From: Candidatus Poseidoniaceae archaeon
GTDB taxonomy: Archaea > Thermoplasmatota > Poseidoniia > Poseidoniales > Poseidoniaceae
Assembly: GCA_028822845.1 (NCBI GenBank)
Contig: JAPKCS010000011.1
Coordinates: 1 to 49,127 of the forward strand
Reading direction: 5' to 3'
DNA length: 49,127 nucleotides
Part shown: positions 34,563 through 42,982 of the stretch, in pieces
How positions within the stretch are numbered: position 1 is the stretch's first letter
Layout: the number at the start of each line of letters is the position of its first letter
The notes under the pieces: generated by a model
The model's input: only the letters and a program-made list of their open reading frames with translations
Told to the model about the DNA's origin: nothing
Database searches by the model: none
Position numbers and translations under genes: made by a program

Positions 34563-36098
34563 ATGAGCAAGCGATTGCGACTTCTGACGGTGCTTGCCAT
34601 CGCGTTGTTTGTTTCTGCTTCATTGACTCAGGCAGCCCCCGCTCGAACCTCACCTGAGGATCAGGATAACCAACGAAGGGTTGTGTTTCATCAAGAAGAT
34701 GGGACCAAAGCAAACTCAACACTTCTCCTCAACGGAACCTCCACTCACCCACTCCAATCAAGCACTTGGCGCCTTGTCAACATGACCAAGTTCGATCAGC
34801 ACGACACGCTTGCAGAAGGGACTCACCTCTCAAGCGTCATCCCATCAGGTGAGAAACAATGGCGTTGGACACTTGTTCTGGATGTCGAAGATATTCATTG
34901 CACCTGCAGCGTCGAAGTTTTGGTCAACAATCATTCCCTGCACCCCTCAGTCATCATGGTTTATCTGGGAGATTCAGGCCACAGACCAGTTCTCAAACCT
35001 CTTTCTAACCCCTTGTATTTACTCACCACTGAAACTCTTGTCGTGGAAATGGATGCTGTGACACCTTCTCAATCCTTGAACGGCTCTGCGCTCTCGACTA
35101 CGGTGTGCGAAGCACCATGGGCTGTTTGCTTGGCTGAAAAGGTTCCATTTGAACTGACATACAGTGTCACTGATTCCATCGGTATCGAGTTTAATTCGAC
35201 TGAAATCGCATTACCTGATGGCTTTTGGATGTTCCACATTGAACTGGAAGACCGCACATTGAAAGTTTCGAACACGGTTTCCTTCGTTCTCCAACTTGAC
35301 AGACAGGCCCCCCTCATCACGCTTTCAAATTCGCTGAACTCAGATGCTGTCGACCTTATGGAAAGCGCCATGGTTTCGGGAGATGTCGCATCGGCTTCGG
35401 TGGCAATGGAACACTCAGAAGTTCTTTTCTCAGCAGATGTTTCAGATGGGTATGCTGGTGAATCCGAAGTGCTCACATGGTCTAAAATCTCACCCAGCGG
35501 TGAACAATCAACCTTTTCACCCACTTCCTTCGTCTCGCCTTCAAGTGTTTCATTTACCCCTGATGAAGCAGGCGAATGGACTGTTGTTCTCCTCGTTCGT
35601 GATTCAGCAGGTCATCTTGTTCGAGCAACCTCGTCAATCACTGTCGAGAACGTTCAGCCACAGGCCCGTTTGTTGCTTGACGGTTTGACGGTCAACGATG
35701 GCGATATGGTGATGTTTCCTCAAGGGACCGACTGGGTCCTCAATGCCAGTCAAAGCCTTGACACTGAAAACGACTTGGCCGGATTGGATTACCGCTGGTA
35801 TGTTGGTGAAGAACTGATCAAGAATGGAGGAGCAACCCTCACCTCTGGAGACTTCAACAAATCGGGTGCTCACACCCTGCGCTTGCTCGTGACCGATGAT
35901 GATGGCGCCCAAAGCGAACTTTCGTTCACAATAAACGTTCCATCAGACTCAGTTTCTGGTTCGGAAGGCTTGATTGGTGGCAACCCGTTCACCCTCGGCC
36001 TCGTTGTGGTATTCTCCCTCTCAACGTTCCTTCTTGTACGAATGGGACGTTCCTCCCCCCCAGAATCCTTGCCAAAATGGCAATCTAAAAAAGAATAA
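34563..36098 (+). CDS. Membrane-anchored surface protein with PKD-like domain
   Basis: The 511-aa product has a signal peptide (residues 5-24, ending TQAAPA), a mostly beta extracellular region, and a C-terminal membrane helix at about 480-500 followed by a short basic tail, so type I topology. Residues 365-460 resemble a PKD/Ig-like fold (DYRWYVGEELI, SGAHTLRLLVTDDDGAQ). The paired Cys in HCTCSVE and near TTVCEAPWAVC may form disulfides. Many NxT/S sites are present that could be N-glycosylated. It is 62 nt after the TSP3 protein on the same strand. Adhesion or S-layer-associated roles are possible; there are no catalytic motifs. Confidence 0.72.
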   Translation: MSKRLRLLTVLAIALFVSASLTQAAPARTSPEDQDNQRRVVFHQEDGTKANSTLLLNGTSTHPLQSSTWRLVNMTKFDQHDTLAEGTHLSSVIPSGEKQWRWTLVLDVEDIHCTCSVEVLVNNHSLHPSVIMVYLGDSGHRPVLKPLSNPLYLLTTETLVVEMDAVTPSQSLNGSALSTTVCEAPWAVCLAEKVPFELTYSVTDSIGIEFNSTEIALPDGFWMFHIELEDRTLKVSNTVSFVLQLDRQAPLITLSNSLNSDAVDLMESAMVSGDVASASVAMEHSEVLFSADVSDGYAGESEVLTWSKISPSGEQSTFSPTSFVSPSSVSFTPDEAGEWTVVLLVRDSAGHLVRATSSITVENVQPQARLLLDGLTVNDGDMVMFPQGTDWVLNASQSLDTENDLAGLDYRWYVGEELIKNGGATLTSGDFNKSGAHTLRLLVTDDDGAQSELSFTINVPSDSVSGSEGLIGGNPFTLGLVVVFSLSTFLLVRMGRSSPPESLPKWQSKKE

Positions 36099-36184
36099 AT
36101 CGAAGGTTCCCATCTGCTGGACTCATTACGATTTTGTTGTTATCGAAGGCAACGGTTGAAGATGGAGCGCTTCCTCGCAGTTCT

Positions 36185-37555
36185 ATGTACGATGCTGCTC
36201 TTGAACTCATTGGGAGCGAGCCGCAACCAATTTCCAACGATGAGTACCGACGAAGGGTTGACCGGCTGACATCACAAATGCGCCCTGGTGACCTTCTTAT
36301 CGTCCCTGCATCGAACACCGCAGTTCATTCCAATGACGTACATTATCCTTACAGAACCCAGAGCGATATGCTTTACCTTGCAGGCTGGGATGAACCCGAT
36401 GCAGTGTTCACAGTTCACCACCAGGAAGGAAAGTGGTTCAGCACCCTCTTCGTCCAACCCAAAGATACGCTCAAAGAAATTTGGGAAGGTCGTAGACCCG
36501 GCACAGAAGGAGCTCTAGCAAACTGGCCAATCGATGCTGCACATTCATCACATGAGTTGCAATCCCATTTACAATCCATGCTCTCCGATGCCACGAGGGT
36601 TCTTCTCCGAACCGGCATTCGAAGTGAAATCGATCAACTCGTGGTCAATGCATTGGAACGAAGGGACAGGGCTAGGCAGCATTTCGGCTCCGGACCAATC
36701 ACGATTGAAGACCCAAGTGCTCGCATTGCAGAACTAAGGTTAAGAAAATCCGCTGCCGAAATAGCGCAAATGCGTTTTGCTTCTGAAGTGAGCAGCATTG
36801 CCCATGTCGCCGCTATGCGCAACACCAAACCAGGACGAATGGAATACCAACTCCAAGCCACCATTGAAGGCTTCTTTTCTTATGCTGGTACATCCGGTTG
36901 GGCTTACCCATCAATCGTTGGCTGCGGTGACAACGCAACGGTGCTCCATTACCACCAAAACAACGATGTTTGTGAAGATGGTGAAGTTATTTTGATCGAT
37001 GCAGGTGCAGAATACCGTGGCTATGCAGCCGACATTACGCGTTCATGGCCAATTAATGGGAAGTTCACCGACGCACAAAAGGAAATCTACCAACTTGTGC
37101 TCGATGCCCAGTTAGCTGCAATCGACAAGTGCCGCGTAGGACTCCCTTACAACGCTCCCCATGACGAGGCACGACTTGTCTTGGCTCAAGGCCTCATCGA
37201 CCTTGGCGTCATCAATCAAACCCTCGAAGAAGCACTTGACAGCGAATCAGGCGAATTGAAAAAGTGGTACATGCATAACACCGGCCACTGGATTGGTCTG
37301 GATGTTCACGATGTTGGTGTGTACAAACCAAACGGGGAACCACGTTTACTGGAAGAAGGTATGGTGATGACCGTCGAACCAGGCCTCTACTTCGGCGCTT
37401 GGCGCCCAGATGTCGATTGCCCAGAACGGTACGCCGATCTTGGCGTTCGTATCGAAGATGACGTTCTTGTGACCTCTGGAAACCCAGATGTTCTTACTTC
37501 GGCTTGTCCAAAAACCATCGATGACATTGAGAGCATCACCGGTCAACCATTTTGA
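36185..37555 (+). CDS. pepP: Xaa-Pro aminopeptidase (M24B)
   Basis: Removes N-terminal residues that precede proline. The 456-aa protein has an N-terminal creatinase-like domain and the C-terminal pita-bread domain. Dinuclear metal ligands are Asp272 and Asp283 (LIDAGAEYRGYAADITRSWP), His in HNTGHWIGLDVHD, Glu in VEPGLYF and Glu in GVRIEDD. No signal peptide is present, so it acts in the cytoplasm on imported peptides; the subtilase may supply them. The frame extends upstream to a TTG at 36134, but the Met at 36185 fits the family. The stop overlaps the Shine-Dalgarno of the following gene. Confidence 0.9.
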   Translation: MYDAALELIGSEPQPISNDEYRRRVDRLTSQMRPGDLLIVPASNTAVHSNDVHYPYRTQSDMLYLAGWDEPDAVFTVHHQEGKWFSTLFVQPKDTLKEIWEGRRPGTEGALANWPIDAAHSSHELQSHLQSMLSDATRVLLRTGIRSEIDQLVVNALERRDRARQHFGSGPITIEDPSARIAELRLRKSAAEIAQMRFASEVSSIAHVAAMRNTKPGRMEYQLQATIEGFFSYAGTSGWAYPSIVGCGDNATVLHYHQNNDVCEDGEVILIDAGAEYRGYAADITRSWPINGKFTDAQKEIYQLVLDAQLAAIDKCRVGLPYNAPHDEARLVLAQGLIDLGVINQTLEEALDSESGELKKWYMHNTGHWIGLDVHDVGVYKPNGEPRLLEEGMVMTVEPGLYFGAWRPDVDCPERYADLGVRIEDDVLVTSGNPDVLTSACPKTIDDIESITGQPF

Positions 37556-37561
37556 GGTGAT
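37554..37561 (+). promoter_or_regulatory. Strong Shine-Dalgarno for the MqnC-like gene
   Basis: GAGGTGAT is an eight-base complement to the typical archaeal 16S rRNA 3' end and lies 3 nt before the ATG at 37565. It overlaps the TGA stop of the aminopeptidase gene, so the two are probably translated as a coupled pair. It is the strongest such site noticed here, and shows that this organism uses leadered translation for internal genes. Confidence 0.7.
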
Positions 37562-37564
37562 ACA

Positions 37565-38749
37565 ATGAATTGGAAGTCTATTCTTGCAGAACAGTCCGCA
37601 TGGTCGAAGGACAATGCTGCTGAATTGCGAATGAGTCCTGAAGAGGCTGTGACGCTCTACGACCATGCTCCACTTCATGAATTGATGACCGCCGCTCATC
37701 AACGTCGGATTGCCATGCACGGGCCAACAAGGGTGACCTACCTCGTGGATCGCAACATCAACTACACCAACGTGTGCACAATCAATTGCCAATTCTGTTC
37801 TTTTTATCGTCCCCCTGGCCACGATGAAACCTACACACAAACGTTTGAGGAAATTTCAGGCCGGATTTCTGCGCTGGAAGAAATTGGTGGATCTAGAATC
37901 TTAATGCAAGGGGGCGTGAACCCAGATCTTCCTTTCGAATGGTATGAGGATTTACTGCGTCACATCGCCACGAATCATCCAACCATTGCCATCGATTGCT
38001 TCAGTCCAATCGAAATTGAAGGCATCGCAGAAGTGAGCAATCAAACCACATTGGAAGTGCTCACACGACTCAAAGCAGCAGGTATGGATGGTCTTCCTGG
38101 TGGTGGCGCAGAAATGCTCGTCGATGATGTGCGCAAAGACGTTTCACCAAAAAAGGGACTTCCGGAAAATTGGCTGCGTGTCATGGAAGAAGCTCAAAGC
38201 CTCCAATTGACGACCAGTGCCACAAACGTGATCGGTTTTGGGGAATCGAACGCGCAGCGTGTTGAACACATGCGCCGTGTTCGGACCTTACAGGACCGAT
38301 CGTTAGAAGAGAACGCAATTGGATTTACTTCCTTTATTGCCTGGCCTGTTCAACTCGAATCAAACAGTTTCGGTCGTCGCAACCGTGGGTCGAACCGAGT
38401 GACGCTTGGCGCAGGTTCGTCAGAATACCTCCGACACGTCGCTATGTCGCGTCTTTTCTTGGACTCAATTCCTAGCATTCAGTCCTCGTGGCCAACCATG
38501 GGCATTAAGACCGCACAAATGGCTTTGTTTGGAGGAGCGAACGATGTTGGTTCGACCATGATGGAAGAAAACGTGGTATCTGCCTCTGGAACCACTAAAT
38601 TCAGTGCCAGCGAGAAGGAATTGCAGCATGTCATTCAACGAGCTGGCTTCGTGCCTCAACGAAGAGACAGCAATTACGTGCTCCTAGAAACACCACTCGT
38701 TGTTCCAAATCACGAGAGCATTCCCGCACCAATTCCGTTGCAAGGATGA
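37565..38749 (+). CDS. mqnC: Radical SAM enzyme, MqnC/CofH family (dehypoxanthine futalosine cyclase-like)
   Basis: Radical SAM protein of 394 aa with the CxxxCxxC cluster Cys71, Cys75 and Cys78. The context NINYTNVCTINCQFCSFYRPPGHDETY, and later GLPGGGAEMLVDDVR and GSTMMEENVV, matches the MqnC branch, which closes dehypoxanthine futalosine to a spiro compound in the futalosine route to menaquinone. The related CofH makes the F420 chromophore with a different core. The SD-ATG start is strong. The other futalosine genes (mqnA, B, D, E) are not in the window, so pathway membership is inferred. The gene meets the convergent lipoprotein gene with no gap. Confidence 0.82.
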   Translation: MNWKSILAEQSAWSKDNAAELRMSPEEAVTLYDHAPLHELMTAAHQRRIAMHGPTRVTYLVDRNINYTNVCTINCQFCSFYRPPGHDETYTQTFEEISGRISALEEIGGSRILMQGGVNPDLPFEWYEDLLRHIATNHPTIAIDCFSPIEIEGIAEVSNQTTLEVLTRLKAAGMDGLPGGGAEMLVDDVRKDVSPKKGLPENWLRVMEEAQSLQLTTSATNVIGFGESNAQRVEHMRRVRTLQDRSLEENAIGFTSFIAWPVQLESNSFGRRNRGSNRVTLGAGSSEYLRHVAMSRLFLDSIPSIQSSWPTMGIKTAQMALFGGANDVGSTMMEENVVSASGTTKFSASEKELQHVIQRAGFVPQRRDSNYVLLETPLVVPNHESIPAPIPLQG

Positions 38750-41700
38750 TCACGAACCCGTGGTTGAGTTGTAGTAAACAACCCAAATCTCAGCATGGAT
38801 GTTCCGTTGACCATTGCCGATTCCATCTGAAGGAACATACTCTTGTCCATTGAACAATCCCTTGTAGGACAATTGATTGTTTCCACCTGATAGGTCGCTC
38901 CATGAAGTGATGTCATAGGTCCACTGCTTGACATCTTGGCCTGCGCACCAACCGGCTCGACCAAAAGGCCACGAACCAAATTGATTGGCGACAACACCGT
39001 TCCGCACCTCATTTTCACACCCTTCATTCGAATACACCAGTGGATGCCATTCGTATGTGGATTGACCGTTGAGTTCGTAATGGTGTTGATGATCACAGAA
39101 TTCAGCACAATTTTCAGCGTCTTTCCCGAAACCGTGGCCGGTGATTGTTGCAACAATTTGAACCTTCGAAGCCCATGAAGGGACAGTGAAATTCAACTCC
39201 CTGGTGTGCTTTGATTCGTTGTTATAGGTTCCATCGAATTGTCCACCGGTGAATGCAAATGTTGCATCTTCACCGCGTAAACCACTGCCCCAGTCACTGA
39301 ACAGGAAGGAGACTGTAAGGTCACCTTTGTTGGCACCTTTGTATTGGAAGGTTCTGTTTTCATTGTTATCGAGCATGAAAAGGTAAGGTGATACATCGGT
39401 CAACCATTTTCCTTCCCTTCCATACGTGGTGATCCAGCGCATGAATTCTGTACCACATGAAGATGCGTTGTCCGCTTGACAAATTTTCAAATTGGCTTCG
39501 TAATCCCACTCGTGACATCCGCCGTACGAACCGTCTGATTTTTGATACCTGTTTGATCGGTCGAAGCAAGCGTGTTCGTGGTACACTTCCAGCGTGTCAT
39601 ACCCGGTGAGGTTCCCAGGCAGGATGGTCGATTGAGTTGAAGTGAACCCTGAACTCCATCCTCCAGAGTGCCGAGCAAAATCCATCAGCGTTACTTCCTG
39701 AACCGCTGGATCATGCCTTCGAATTTCGACTGGGAATTCAGCGTTCCATTGATGAGGTTCGTGAACCAAATGCATTGGATCGTTGGTTTGTGATGTCCAT
39801 GCGTAGAGGGATCCAGTTTCTCGGGCCAATTGGAATCGATCGATGCCCATGTACCTTGGATTATTGAAACTGGAAATCATCTGACCTAACCCACCGGAGA
39901 TACTTCCGGCTTGTTGGTCGATGTAATGGATGCGATCTTGCCACATTTCTTCTTCATCAGGGTTCAGTGCATTTTCGATGGCAGCCTTACGGTTGATCAC
40001 ATCTGTATGATAGGTTGTATCAAAGGAACCAAAGAAGAGGTGCACATTTTCTGGGAGTCCACGGATGAAGGGTCCCGGGCTTTGACCCCATGTTCCAGCG
40101 TTCGAATTTCCAGACGAATCTGTGTATTTGAACAGGAAATAGTAGATGTCATGCCCTGTCCATTCCTGTTGAAAGTAGTAAGTGCCATCAAGCGTTGGCA
40201 CGGTAAAGTGAGGTACGCTTTGCATCGGCCCGTTGAGGGTGGAAGTCGAAGTCCAAGAAACGGGTGCTTGTACCACAGCGCAGCCAAGATGATCGATGGT
40301 CCAACGCACTGGGGAATCAGGACACTGGTCGATGTTAGCAGAGACCCCATCCTGGTCGAGATCAGCACAACCAACCTCGTTGACAACGAGTCCAGTGGGT
40401 GTACCTTCACACAGGTCAAGCGCATCATTGACCCCATCGAAATCCGAATCTCTTTGTTCAGCTGCGCATCCTTTTTCATCGATGTCAGTAGCGTTTGCAG
40501 GGGTTTGCGGGCATCGGTCGAGTTGGTCTCCAGTTGCATTGACGTCAAGGACGTTATCATTGTCATCGTCATCATCTTCTGTTGCATCAGCACACCCATC
40601 ATCATCAAAGTCACTTGAGGCATCTCGGAGCCATGAAGTGAATCCTTTGGGGCACAAATCGTCTTCGTCCAACGCCAGATCATTGTCGTCATCCTCATCT
40701 TCGTCTAAATCGAGGCAACCATCGCCATCCCAATCACTGTACAATGTTGAACTCCAGCCAACCCGTCCATTGGGGCAAGCATCGTCAACATCGAGGACTC
40801 CATCATTGTCGTCATCTTCGTCTTCATTGGTGTCATGGCAACCATCAGAGTCGTAATCTGCATCAGGGGTACTGATCCAGCCAACAGAATCAGGGCACAA
40901 ATCGTGAAGATCGAGAACGCCATCCCCATCATCATCATCATCTTCATCGTTGTCTCGGCAACCGTCTGAATCTTTGTCACTGTTGAGGTTTGATTGCCAT
41001 CCTTCCTGTTCCCCGATGCCGTCAGGACATCTGTCGTTCGCATCATGGATGCTGTCGCCATCGCTGTCTTGGCCACCGCCTTCAAGGATCACATCAGTCA
41101 CGAATGTGTCACTCAGTGAAGTGTATTGACCACACGTGGCGATGGTAGTAATGGCCATGCTTGCATCAATTTCAGTGAAGTCCAGCATTATTTTCCAGGT
41201 TCCATCCTCTTTGATTGTGATCTCACCGCTTGTACCATCGGTGATTGTGTAACCAAGAACGCACGTGTCGAGGGCTTCGTGAACAACAACGCCTTCGTGC
41301 CAAAGAAGGTTCGGTTCTTCCAGTATTTCTCGGGAACTGGTTTGGAGGATTGGTGCCGATTCGATTGGGGGTGTGACTTCAACTCTGTGTTCGATGCCCT
41401 GCACATCGGGAGCAACGGCTGTCGAATCTACGGGTTCAATCGCCACACTGACCGTGTAATTACCAACCATCGAAGGTAGGAATTCAAGGGAATACCCTTG
41501 TGGAGATACGCTCCATCCATAGGCGGATAAGGTGTCAAAAACGGGCGTCGTCACGGTTGGGATTAGTTTCCATCCTTCACCGATGTAACGGACCTGTAGC
41601 ACGATTGGCGTACCATCGAGGTCAAGCGTACTTACGGGGTTTATCCATTCGAGAACAGGGGATTCGAGGGTGATTGGAACAACTTCTTCTTGAGGTGGAA

Positions 41701-41779
41701 CTGAATCAACAGCCCCAAAGCATCCTGCGAATCCGAGCAGTGCGACAAGCAGCATGGCCGTCGGCACCGTGCGATTCAT
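38750..41779 (-). CDS. Lipoprotein with TSP3 repeats and PNGase F-like domain
   Basis: About 1009 aa from Met at 41779. A signal peptide with lipobox (LLGFAGC, Cys20) predicts lipid anchoring outside the membrane. Residues 30-230 look beta-rich. Residues about 235-505 hold the TSP3 Ca-binding repeats (CPD...DGC.D..EDDDDDNDGVLD). The C-terminal ~500 residues carry motifs resembling peptide-N-glycosidase F: GCHEWDYEANLKIC, then a RWITTYGREGKWLTDVSP segment near 778, and TGHGFGKDAENCAEFC near 880. PNGase F cleaves the amide that joins N-glycans to Asn. Many paired Cys fit an extracellular enzyme. I cannot map all catalytic residues by eye. An upstream ATG at 41914 would remove the signal from the N-terminus, so it is rejected. 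It may strip glycans from algal glycoproteins. Confidence 0.72.
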   Translation of the reverse strand: MNRTVPTAMLLVALLGFAGCFGAVDSVPPQEEVVPITLESPVLEWINPVSTLDLDGTPIVLQVRYIGEGWKLIPTVTTPVFDTLSAYGWSVSPQGYSLEFLPSMVGNYTVSVAIEPVDSTAVAPDVQGIEHRVEVTPPIESAPILQTSSREILEEPNLLWHEGVVVHEALDTCVLGYTITDGTSGEITIKEDGTWKIMLDFTEIDASMAITTIATCGQYTSLSDTFVTDVILEGGGQDSDGDSIHDANDRCPDGIGEQEGWQSNLNSDKDSDGCRDNDEDDDDDGDGVLDLHDLCPDSVGWISTPDADYDSDGCHDTNEDEDDDNDGVLDVDDACPNGRVGWSSTLYSDWDGDGCLDLDEDEDDDNDLALDEDDLCPKGFTSWLRDASSDFDDDGCADATEDDDDDNDNVLDVNATGDQLDRCPQTPANATDIDEKGCAAEQRDSDFDGVNDALDLCEGTPTGLVVNEVGCADLDQDGVSANIDQCPDSPVRWTIDHLGCAVVQAPVSWTSTSTLNGPMQSVPHFTVPTLDGTYYFQQEWTGHDIYYFLFKYTDSSGNSNAGTWGQSPGPFIRGLPENVHLFFGSFDTTYHTDVINRKAAIENALNPDEEEMWQDRIHYIDQQAGSISGGLGQMISSFNNPRYMGIDRFQLARETGSLYAWTSQTNDPMHLVHEPHQWNAEFPVEIRRHDPAVQEVTLMDFARHSGGWSSGFTSTQSTILPGNLTGYDTLEVYHEHACFDRSNRYQKSDGSYGGCHEWDYEANLKICQADNASSCGTEFMRWITTYGREGKWLTDVSPYLFMLDNNENRTFQYKGANKGDLTVSFLFSDWGSGLRGEDATFAFTGGQFDGTYNNESKHTRELNFTVPSWASKVQIVATITGHGFGKDAENCAEFCDHQHHYELNGQSTYEWHPLVYSNEGCENEVRNGVVANQFGSWPFGRAGWCAGQDVKQWTYDITSWSDLSGGNNQLSYKGLFNGQEYVPSDGIGNGQRNIHAEIWVVYYNSTTGS
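40268..41070 (-). repeat. TSP3 repeat block in the lipoprotein gene
   Basis: Tandem coding repeats of about 38 codons, each with an Asp-rich loop and a CPD or CP motif. The period is clear in the protein (CPDGIG, CPDSVG, CPNGRV, CPKGF, then shorter units). At DNA level the Asp codons create GAT/GAC-rich tracts that on the plus strand read as atc/gtc runs (for example 40560-40620 and 40925-40960). They are not CRISPR because the units vary and lie in frame. Confidence 0.75.
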
Positions 41780-41816
41780 GAAACGACTTACAATTGGCCG
41801 TCTTTGAATGTGTTGT

Positions 41817-42968
41817 TCACGACAACTGGTCAGATTCAGAGCGTCCGTCGTTTGTTGGCAATGCTTCGATGCGAACGGGTTGGATTGAATGGGCAACTGC
41901 GAGGGGTTGAACAAACATCAGTGAGCCACCCCGAGGGCGTTCTATTCTTATGATCAGTTCCCAATGCACCCGTATCAATGGGGTGGAGACTGTGCCCGGC
42001 CAGGTATTTGGAGGCGTTTCAAGGCGCAAGGGCTCAGATTTCCAAGCCATTCTTCCGCCAAATTCCATCACACGCATTGGCCGCAAGAAAAGACCGCCTC
42101 GCACCTCACGGTGCTCCATTGGTGCTTCTTCACCGCCTCCGGTTCCATCGTCTTGTCCGACCTCCCAATGATGTGGTAACACGGTTGTGAGACCTGGTGG
42201 TGGTTGAGCGTCCATCGATCGTCCTAATGCTTCGAACACCTCTTCTCTGGCGGGTGGTAAAACCCCAACGCGCCACATGACCTCAATGTTCTTCCAGCCT
42301 TCGCGTTGTTCCGGGAATTCCACGGTGACCACGAGCGGTTGACCTGCAGTAGGCGTTTCATCCCACGTGATCACAGGATCCATGGGAGAAGATTGTAGGA
42401 ACCGACGTTGAGAAATCATATCTGAAAAATTAGCGCCAACTCGTAACAGCAAGGGTGCTAACAGGAGCGGTACCACGATGATGCCAAGGGCTGGATAATC
42501 GAGTAAACCAATTCGAACGGTACCGGTGCCAATGCCGATAAAACCCATGGAACTCAATATCGGCTCGATGAACAAATAACCAAGGGAAAGGAGCAGCACC
42601 ATCACGGAAAAAGACATGAATTTTCGCACTGCACGATGAACAGGGTTCGGCGTAAGGTACCAACCTTGCCGATGAAGCTTGACAATTCGAGGAATTTTTC
42701 CAGTCTCTAAGATCGAAGACTTGCGTGGAATATTGCTGTCATCAAAGACTTCGTCTTGGTAGACATACCGTTGCTCGATCAACCAACCTTTCTCGCTTCC
42801 AAGGCGGAAACTCGGGGTCTGTTGAGAGAGAATGGCTGGGAGTTCTTCCGCTGTGACATCGTTTTCGATCGTCCAGGAATGAGTCGCTAAAGGAAGTTCG
42901 TTGGCATCAAACCGTCCCGGTTCAAAGGGAGGATAGCGAACCCGCTGTTCGAGTTTAATGACTGGCAT
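41817..42968 (-). CDS. Membrane protein of unknown function, two helices
   Basis: Unrecognised 383-aa protein. The N-terminal 115 residues are soluble with several short beta-like strands. Two membrane helices lie at about 117-137 and 150-170, followed by a soluble C-terminal region of about 200 residues rich in Trp, Glu and Pro (for example EGWKNIEVMWRVG). The C-terminal domain could be an extracellular or cytoplasmic beta fold. It lies between geranylgeranyl reductase (14 nt upstream) and the lipoprotein gene (37 nt downstream) in one minus-strand run. No functional motif is seen. Confidence 0.7.
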   Translation of the reverse strand: MPVIKLEQRVRYPPFEPGRFDANELPLATHSWTIENDVTAEELPAILSQQTPSFRLGSEKGWLIEQRYVYQDEVFDDSNIPRKSSILETGKIPRIVKLHRQGWYLTPNPVHRAVRKFMSFSVMVLLLSLGYLFIEPILSSMGFIGIGTGTVRIGLLDYPALGIIVVPLLLAPLLLRVGANFSDMISQRRFLQSSPMDPVITWDETPTAGQPLVVTVEFPEQREGWKNIEVMWRVGVLPPAREEVFEALGRSMDAQPPPGLTTVLPHHWEVGQDDGTGGGEEAPMEHREVRGGLFLRPMRVMEFGGRMAWKSEPLRLETPPNTWPGTVSTPLIRVHWELIIRIERPRGGSLMFVQPLAVAHSIQPVRIEALPTNDGRSESDQLS

Positions 42969-42982
42969 AGGAACACAACCAC

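Noticed and set aside
39911-40856. Long plus-strand frames opposite the TSP3 repeats
   Set aside because: They arise from repeated GAT/GAC codons read in reverse, giving Ser-rich and Ile/Val-rich shadow proteins, not genes.
40268-41070. Regular repeats that might be a CRISPR array
   Set aside because: The units are in-frame protein repeats, vary in sequence, and lack constant repeats with unique spacers.
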